The notes below the pieces were generated by a model. The model saw only the letters and a program-made list of their open reading frames with translations. It ran no database searches and was not told where the DNA came from. A DNA stretch of 56,591 nt from a virus: positions 1-56,591 of IMG/VR virus record IMGVR_UViG_3300027861_000038, one strand, 5' to 3'. The translations under genes were made by a program, and so were the position numbers. This document shows positions 51,180 through 56,591 of the stretch, in pieces (position 1 is the first letter of the stretch; each line of letters starts with the position of its first letter).

Positions 51180-52121
51180 ATGGCAACAGTAAACGTATAT
51201 ATAGACGGAACAACACTAAGCAACTCTACTGCGGTTTATACAGACGCAGGGCTAACAACTTGTGCAACAGCAGGTTTCTACTCTGATGGTAGTATATCAA
51301 GAGAGCAAGTGGTTAGTGGAGGTACTTGTTACCTATTACCAAATCAGACTTGCCCTTCTTGTGTAACAGAGTGTGGAGGTCCTACCGTATCAGTATCATC
51401 AGGTGTAACAGGGTACTATATTTTAGATATAGACACAGGTGGAACATCTACAGATACAGGGGCTATAGTGATTAGCTTTAATCCTGCAAGTGTACCGGAT
51501 GGTATAAGAGCCGTATACAATGGAGTTACTTACAATAAGCTAAGTGCTCCTGCTTATGGCAAACTACAGTCAACAGGTATCAATGACCCTTTTACATTTA
51601 TTGGAAATGCAGGAGATGATTGTGGTCTTAGTGGTAGTTCCTACACTTTGGACGAGTATGAGTACGATGGTACTTCTTTTGTGGCTACAGGTAACACTCA
51701 GGGCATAACAGTAAACTCAGTAGATGTACAGTTAACAGCTACTGCACCGGGGCTTTGTGTTATGGTTATACCAAAACCTACAGCATCGCCTTCTATTATA
51801 AGGATTGAAATTGCAGCAGCTTGTGCAGGTACAGGGTTCGGTATCACAACAGCGTGTCCAACACAATTGACATCTTTCGCAGCATCTTCAAGACAGGTAT
51901 CAGATGTAGCAGCCTGTGCTGAGACTACCTATCCCGTAACGCTTTATAATGTTCCTGTAACGGGAACAGCAGGAGTACCTGCGTTACACGACTATGTGTT
52001 CACAGATGCAAGCGGACAATTTGCTCCGGCAGATGGTTTCTATAAGACTGTAGACGCAGCCGTTGAATATAGCATTCAAGTTGTAGATGGAATAATTGAC
52101 ACGGTAATTACCTGTCCATAA
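51180..52121 (+). CDS. Putative tail fibre protein, Cys-containing
   Basis: A 313-residue, low-charge, beta-rich protein starting MATVNVYIDGTTLSNSTAVY, with TCPSCVTECGGPTV and repeated Thr/Gly/Ala-rich segments ending in AAVEYSIQVVDGIIDTVITC. The composition is like other adhesion or tail-spike components of the region. It follows the stabilisation gene, so a tail-attached adhesin is likely. Confidence 0.55.
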   Translation: MATVNVYIDGTTLSNSTAVYTDAGLTTCATAGFYSDGSISREQVVSGGTCYLLPNQTCPSCVTECGGPTVSVSSGVTGYYILDIDTGGTSTDTGAIVISFNPASVPDGIRAVYNGVTYNKLSAPAYGKLQSTGINDPFTFIGNAGDDCGLSGSSYTLDEYEYDGTSFVATGNTQGITVNSVDVQLTATAPGLCVMVIPKPTASPSIIRIEIAAACAGTGFGITTACPTQLTSFAASSRQVSDVAACAETTYPVTLYNVPVTGTAGVPALHDYVFTDASGQFAPADGFYKTVDAAVEYSIQVVDGIIDTVITCP

Positions 52122-52133
52122 AGAAAATAAGAT

Positions 52134-52931
52134 ATGAGTGAAGTAATAGCAGGAAATAATTATACACTAACTTACGATAGAGGGGTTACGGGATTCCCGT
52201 CATTCTATTCGTACTACCCTGATTTTATGATGGGTATGAATAACTATTTTTATACTTGGAAGGGAGGCAACCTATACAGGCATAATACAAACGAGACTCG
52301 CAATAATTACTATGGTGTTCAGTATACCTCGCAAGTGATATCAGTATTCAATGACTCTCCCTTAGAGAATAAGCTGTTCAAGACTATAGAGCTTGGAGGA
52401 GATGACCGTTGGGATGTTGCATTGATTAGCGACCAACAGACCACAGGATTTATTGATGAGGATTGGTTTGAGGAGAAGGAGGGTACATTCTTTGCTTTCG
52501 TTAGAAATAGTGGAACGGTTCCTGCAACATTAGACCAATACGCATTACGTTCAGTAAATGGCTTAGGTACAAGCTCTAATATCACTACGGTAACTACAGT
52601 ATCTACGATTGACTTTAATGTCAATACTCCGGTTGGTAGTATTATAAGCATTGGGGACTATGTATATTGGGGCAGTAGTACACCTACTTTGTTTGGTGTA
52701 GTCACAGCAATAAACCAAAACTTACCACAGGGTATTAACAATGTGGTTGTCAACAACTCAACAGGTGCAGTTCCTGTTGGGACAGCAGAGTATATACTAT
52801 ACATAAAGAACTCAGTAGCTGAGTCTCAAGGTATCTTGGGTCACTACGGACAGTTTACCCTGACAAACGACAACACATCTAAGGTAGAACTATACGCAGT
52901 ATTATCTGAGGTTATGAAATCATTCCCATAA
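52134..52931 (+). CDS. Putative tail protein with shared beta-module
   Basis: A 265-residue protein rich in Tyr and Asn, low in Lys. Residues about 170-230 (ISIGDYVYWGSSTPTLFGVV ... GTAEYILYIKNS) resemble the beta-module of proteins at 31736 and 44603. Likely a tail or fibre component, as no enzyme motif is present. Confidence 0.55.
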   Translation: MSEVIAGNNYTLTYDRGVTGFPSFYSYYPDFMMGMNNYFYTWKGGNLYRHNTNETRNNYYGVQYTSQVISVFNDSPLENKLFKTIELGGDDRWDVALISDQQTTGFIDEDWFEEKEGTFFAFVRNSGTVPATLDQYALRSVNGLGTSSNITTVTTVSTIDFNVNTPVGSIISIGDYVYWGSSTPTLFGVVTAINQNLPQGINNVVVNNSTGAVPVGTAEYILYIKNSVAESQGILGHYGQFTLTNDNTSKVELYAVLSEVMKSFP

Positions 52932-52937
52932 TTTTTG

Positions 52938-52945
52938 TATCTTTG
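52938..52945 (+). promoter_or_regulatory. Putative promoter box (TATCTTTG)
   Basis: An exact TATCTTTG ends 7 nt before the ATG at 52953, giving a very short leader for the ejection-protein block. Confidence 0.65.
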
Positions 52946-52952
52946 CTGTAAT

Positions 52953-53468
52953 ATGGATGAAGTTCAATTAGTACAACCCAATCCTGAATCTGTTTTGGAG
53001 AATATTATCCAACACAGAGGGGCATTATGGGAAAAGATTAATGAATTTAAAAGTCAAATGATATCTATGGAAGGAGTGGTATTACACCACACTAAAGAGA
53101 TGGAGGAGACTATGCCATTAAAGCACCATATAAAAGATGGTATTTACACAAGAGAAGTTTTTATGCCAAAGGGTATGTTGGTATTAAGTTTTATTCATAA
53201 GGTAAACCACCCATCTTTTTTTTTAAGTGGAGAGATGTCTATCTTAACAGACAAGGCAGAGATAAAAAGAATAAAAGCACCTATGGTGGTGCAAACAGAA
53301 ATAGGAACGCAAAGGGTGGCTTATATACACGAAGATAGTGTTTGGGTGTGTACTTATAGGACAGATGCAAAGACGGTTGAGGAAGCAGAAAAAGAAGTGT
53401 TTACCGAAGACTACAATGAGTTACCTGAATATGTTATAAAAGAAAAGAAGAAATTATGTCAGGAGTAA
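52953..53468 (+). CDS. Hypothetical virion-block protein
   Basis: The start is set at 52953 (MDEVQLVQPN), just after a promoter box; an upstream ATG at 52935 would precede the box. The 171-residue product has a beta core (TREVFMPKGMLVLSFIHKVN; ERIKAPMVVQTEIG-like) resembling small cupin-like beta proteins, followed by an acidic helix. It may be a cupin-fold protein, as HKVNHPSFFLSGEMSIL recalls cupin metal motifs. It overlaps the next gene by 13 nt. Confidence 0.55.
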   Translation: MDEVQLVQPNPESVLENIIQHRGALWEKINEFKSQMISMEGVVLHHTKEMEETMPLKHHIKDGIYTREVFMPKGMLVLSFIHKVNHPSFFLSGEMSILTDKAEIKRIKAPMVVQTEIGTQRVAYIHEDSVWVCTYRTDAKTVEEAEKEVFTEDYNELPEYVIKEKKKLCQE

Positions 53469-54274
53469 TAGCAGGATTAGCAATAAGCACAGTTTCAGCA
53501 GGTGCATCGTTTGCTCAAGCAGCAAAGCAAAACAGCTTAAAGCGTCAAGCACAATCAGATGCAGAGCAGGCAATGGCTGCTGCAAGAGGGAAGTTGGATG
53601 TAAACTTTGCAGAGCAGATGTCTATAAAGAAAGAGGCATACGACTTGGAGAGACAGGCTATGTTAGTTCAAGGAGCACAGCTTACTCAGGCAGGTATAGA
53701 GAGCGAGAGAGGAGCAGCAGCTACAGCAGGTAGGGTGTTCGCTCAACAGCAGTTAGGGCAGCAGCAGATTAGGAGTGCTATGGCTGATGAGATGACAAAT
53801 ATTGAGGCAGCAGTCCTTGAGGAAGAGTCAAGGCTAAGAGACTTAGGAGTTGGCTTAGACTTAGAGGAGGTAGCAGGTCAGCAGATGATGGCAGCAGACG
53901 CACAGAGGGCGGCAGCAGCATCCACACAGCAAGGTTTCCAAAGTGCATTAGGTGCAGCAGAGTTAGCAGTAAAACAAGTTCCTTTGTATAGGGAAACAAG
54001 AGCAGACAGGTTGGCTCGAAAGGCATCCGAGGCGGCAGCTTTTCGAGCTGATGCTCTTGCGACAATACCAACGGCAGAATCATATAAGGGATTTAGCGTA
54101 CAAACACCTCAAATGGGAACAGATTTTCTTATGCCAACAACTATTAACCCATTCGCTTTGAGTAGTGACCCTACCCTGTCAAATAAAAAACCTTTTGAAT
54201 TTGATACAGATGTTTCCCTTTTTCCTATGCCCGGTTATACATATGACCCAATCACAGGAAAGTACAAAAAATAA
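53456..54274 (+). CDS. Internal virion protein / ejection protein 1 (T7 gp14-like)
   Basis: A 272-residue protein with a hydrophobic N-terminus (SGVIAGLAISTVSAGASFAQ) followed by an Ala/Gln-rich helical coiled coil to about residue 180, and a Pro-rich C-terminus. The order and composition match T7 gp14-type ejection proteins, which enter the outer membrane. It is first of three likely ejection genes. Confidence 0.7.
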   Translation: MSGVIAGLAISTVSAGASFAQAAKQNSLKRQAQSDAEQAMAAARGKLDVNFAEQMSIKKEAYDLERQAMLVQGAQLTQAGIESERGAAATAGRVFAQQQLGQQQIRSAMADEMTNIEAAVLEEESRLRDLGVGLDLEEVAGQQMMAADAQRAAAASTQQGFQSALGAAELAVKQVPLYRETRADRLARKASEAAAFRADALATIPTAESYKGFSVQTPQMGTDFLMPTTINPFALSSDPTLSNKKPFEFDTDVSLFPMPGYTYDPITGKYKK

Positions 54275-54288
54275 AATAATAGAACAAT

Positions 54289-56349
54289 ATGCCAACAGGT
54301 TATAAATATGTAGAGAGAGACGCTCAGGATACTCAGATAAATTGGGCTGAGGTCGGAGCCAACTTTAGCGGTATGCTCCAAGAGGAGAATCGTGTAAGAG
54401 AAGAAAAGAAGGATGCTTTAGATGAGCAAGCAAGAGCCTATCAGAACTCATTAAACTCAATACCTACAGGACAGAATACACAGCTAAACGATGCTGCGTT
54501 AAATTTTGCAGCAGACTTGCAAGAGCAGGCTCTAATGCTAAATAAAAATCTAAAGGCAGGGTTACTAAGTCCAAGAGACTACACAAGGTATATGCAAAAC
54601 CTTATGGACGGTACAAATCAAGCGTTTGGTCTATTTGATGATTACAATCAAGAGTATTCAAGGAAGATGAAGATGGTAGAGGATGGAACGCTTTCTCAGG
54701 TTGATTTAGAAATTATGGCTAACACCGAGTCGTTTGCAAACTTCCAAAATCACAGACTTGTAATAAACCCTGATGATAGTAAAGTAGCCTCTGCGAGAAT
54801 GATTGAAGGACCTGACGGGACTTTAGTGCCTGACACTAACCCGAACCACTTAGCATTGGTATCAGTTCTTAGAGATAGGATAAGACAGACAGTACCCAAG
54901 TTTAATGTGATGGGTGTATCTGAACAGAGAGCGAAGGCTTTAGGTACTGACCAACGTACTATCATTGAGAGTATGGGTACTGCATATAAGGCAGGTATAT
55001 TTAAGGATGTATCAGATATAAGACAAAGAGAACGCTACGGAGATAAGACAGATGCAGAGTATGCTAAGGAGCTTGGTATAAAAGAAGAGGATTTCAAGTC
55101 CATCTCATTGTTTTATGAGAGTCAAGATAAGTGGGCGAAGAGCCAAGTGTCATCAGCCGTTAATAGTATGGCAGGTGCGTCTACACTTGTAGACTTTATA
55201 ACCTCTAAGGGTGGTACTCAGTACACTACAACATTTGACCCAAAGGGAGTATTCAATGAGGACGGAAGTCGAGACGAAACCATTATCCTACTTGAGAATA
55301 AGAATGGGAGGGTGGTATCAGATTTAACAGATATCCAACAGGCTAATGCGGAGCAGGCTTTAAAGGACCAATCAGAGAGTATGATTGATACTAAGGTTAC
55401 AACGAAGACGGTGTTTACTGAAAAAGCTCCACCTGTAAGAAGCGGAGGCGGAGGCGGAAGCAGATATCCAAAAGGCGACAAGCCCCTAAGCGATAAACAA
55501 TTATTCGGATACCTAAAAAACCTATGGGAAGGTACAGAGGGTCAAATAAACTCAGCAGAGAAGCGACTCCGTGGTTACAATCCGGACATAGTAAAAATAG
55601 AGAGGAATGACGAAGGAGTGTACATAACCTATCAAGACGAAGAATCAGGAAAACTACTTACAGAGACATTTGATTTTGCTAAGATGGATACTGAGGCAGA
55701 TTGGATAGCAGGTATTTCATCTTTTGTGGGAGGGAGTGTAGTTGGAAAAGACTATATTAAAAAGTCACTTGAATGGTCAGGGTATGGCGAACCTCAAAGT
55801 CTAAAAAAATATGGTAAAACTTTTACTGACCAAGGAGAAGCCGTTCAACAAGAGAGAAAGAAGCTAACAAGAGATACTTTTTATGACAAAAACAATCAGA
55901 CGGTTCTTGCAGAAATAGCAGACGTAGTTGAAGCGCAGAACGGGGATATAATAAAAGCTGATGAAATAAAGGGGTTCAATTCTTTTAAGGTAAAAAGAGC
56001 TGATGGTAAAATAGAAGAGTTTAATACAAACCAAGGAACTGTGTTGAAAGCTCGAAATGAGTTAAATAGATTTTATGAATTTATTAGGGGAGGCACTACC
56101 GAGGCTAAAGGAACTACAAAGGCAACTGATTATATAGGTGGTCTTAGAGAGCAATATCCTGACCTTAAATTTAAAACAACGGCAGGTGGTAGTGTACAGG
56201 TGTTTGATAGAAAAACTAAGAAGAGATTAGTGGAATCATATTACACAAACGAAAAAGGTAAAGGAAAAATAGAAGCTGCTATATCACCGTATGCACCTAA
56301 GCCTGTAACACCTACGGAAAACGTAAATACAAGTAAATACAACAAATAA
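54289..56349 (+). CDS. Internal virion protein / ejection protein 2
   Basis: A 686-residue charged, largely helical protein starting MPTGYKYVERDAQDTQINWA. It has a helical first half (LNFAADLQEQALMLNKNLKA), a Gly-rich linker RSGGGGGSRYPKGDKPLSDK at about 383-402, and a beta/helix C-terminal half. The order before the giant gene matches T7 gp15. No enzyme motif was seen. Confidence 0.65.
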   Translation: MPTGYKYVERDAQDTQINWAEVGANFSGMLQEENRVREEKKDALDEQARAYQNSLNSIPTGQNTQLNDAALNFAADLQEQALMLNKNLKAGLLSPRDYTRYMQNLMDGTNQAFGLFDDYNQEYSRKMKMVEDGTLSQVDLEIMANTESFANFQNHRLVINPDDSKVASARMIEGPDGTLVPDTNPNHLALVSVLRDRIRQTVPKFNVMGVSEQRAKALGTDQRTIIESMGTAYKAGIFKDVSDIRQRERYGDKTDAEYAKELGIKEEDFKSISLFYESQDKWAKSQVSSAVNSMAGASTLVDFITSKGGTQYTTTFDPKGVFNEDGSRDETIILLENKNGRVVSDLTDIQQANAEQALKDQSESMIDTKVTTKTVFTEKAPPVRSGGGGGSRYPKGDKPLSDKQLFGYLKNLWEGTEGQINSAEKRLRGYNPDIVKIERNDEGVYITYQDEESGKLLTETFDFAKMDTEADWIAGISSFVGGSVVGKDYIKKSLEWSGYGEPQSLKKYGKTFTDQGEAVQQERKKLTRDTFYDKNNQTVLAEIADVVEAQNGDIIKADEIKGFNSFKVKRADGKIEEFNTNQGTVLKARNELNRFYEFIRGGTTEAKGTTKATDYIGGLREQYPDLKFKTTAGGSVQVFDRKTKKRLVESYYTNEKGKGKIEAAISPYAPKPVTPTENVNTSKYNK

Positions 56350-56355
56350 ATAATA

Positions 56356-56591
56356 ATGAACGAAGAGGCAATACAAGACGCATACATCTTATTTAAAGGT
56401 GCAGGCTATAACAAATCAATTGAGGAGTTTAAATTATTAATGTCTACAAATAGTGAGGCGTTAAATGATTCATACATATTATTTAAAGATGCAGGCTATA
56501 ATAATTCAATCGAAGATTTTAAGGTTTTAGTCGGTGCTTCCGTAAAAAAAAAAGGCAGTATGGAATCATTCTTGGTGGATGGTGCTTTGTA
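56356..56591 (+). CDS. Start of the giant ejection protein (5' part at junction)
   Basis: The ATG at 56356, 6 nt after the preceding stop, opens a frame that runs to the window end and continues at base 39 of the other end. The first 68 residues hold two copies of a repeat (DAYILFKGAGYNKSIEEFKL and DSYILFKDAGYNNSIEDFKV) ahead of the Met at 39. The right-end copy has ten A in the homopolymer, which keeps the frame open. The giant product thus has about 3072 residues. Confidence 0.8.
   Translation, partial: MNEEAIQDAYILFKGAGYNKSIEEFKLLMSTNSEALNDSYILFKDAGYNNSIEDFKVLVGASVKKKGSMESFLVDGAL
56521..56591. repeat. Right copy of terminal redundancy
   Basis: 71 bases near-identical to bases 1-70. Differences are one extra A in the homopolymer and two substitutions close to the very end, as is common in low-coverage contig tips. 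It closes the circle in the giant gene. Confidence 0.85.

Overview
This window looks like one complete genome of a lytic, short-tailed (podovirus-type) phage of a Bacteroidetes host, probably a flavobacterium. The first 70 and last 71 bases are near-identical copies, so the molecule closes into a circle of about 56.5 kb, and the window cuts through the largest gene. Three things point to the host: there are no Shine-Dalgarno sequences; start codons sit behind A-rich leaders; and the Bacteroidetes -7 box TAnnTTTG recurs ahead of gene blocks. TerL, portal, major capsid and tail-stabilisation proteins resemble those of crAss-like phages and Cellulophaga podoviruses. I saw no integrase, CRISPR array, tRNA, DNA polymerase or RNA polymerase.

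Two divergent transcription blocks start from a repeat-rich non-coding control region (about 26.4-27.0 kb). Leftward (minus strand), the first 4 kb is an array of twelve small unrelated genes. Each has its own stem-loop leader ending shortly before the start codon. Next comes a tightly packed block of small genes (22.2-17.1 kb) with membrane proteins, HTH proteins, a lysozyme/transglycosylase-like protein and a MazG-like protein. The recombination and replication module follows (17.4-9.2 kb): two DnaA domain-IV-like proteins, a Sak/DUF1071 annealing protein, a RecE-like nuclease, an SSB, a VirE-N/SF3 primase-helicase, an SF2 helicase, a VRR-NUC nuclease and a second PD-(D/E)XK-like protein.

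Rightward (plus strand), two small genes precede a chaperonin operon (GroEL, zinc-ribbon protein, GroES). One minus-strand winged-helix regulator lies at its end. Then come several very small basic or Cys-rich proteins, a lysis group (small membrane protein, T7-type amidase, holin), likely receptor-binding proteins, a possible second GroES-like protein, TerS-like, TerL, portal, scaffold-like and major capsid proteins, two connector proteins, a 1551-aa stabilisation protein, fibre-like proteins and three ejection proteins. The last ejection protein is about 3072 aa, runs across the circular junction and carries a zincin motif (HEYGH).

The layout implies early leftward takeover genes, then replication by a phage helicase-primase feeding the host polymerase, recombination by a Red-like set, and rightward late expression with phage-encoded chaperonin for folding virion proteins. 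The most unusual feature is the array of covarying stem-loop leaders. A 120-bp AT-rich element duplicated ahead of the primase-helicase and groEL genes is next.
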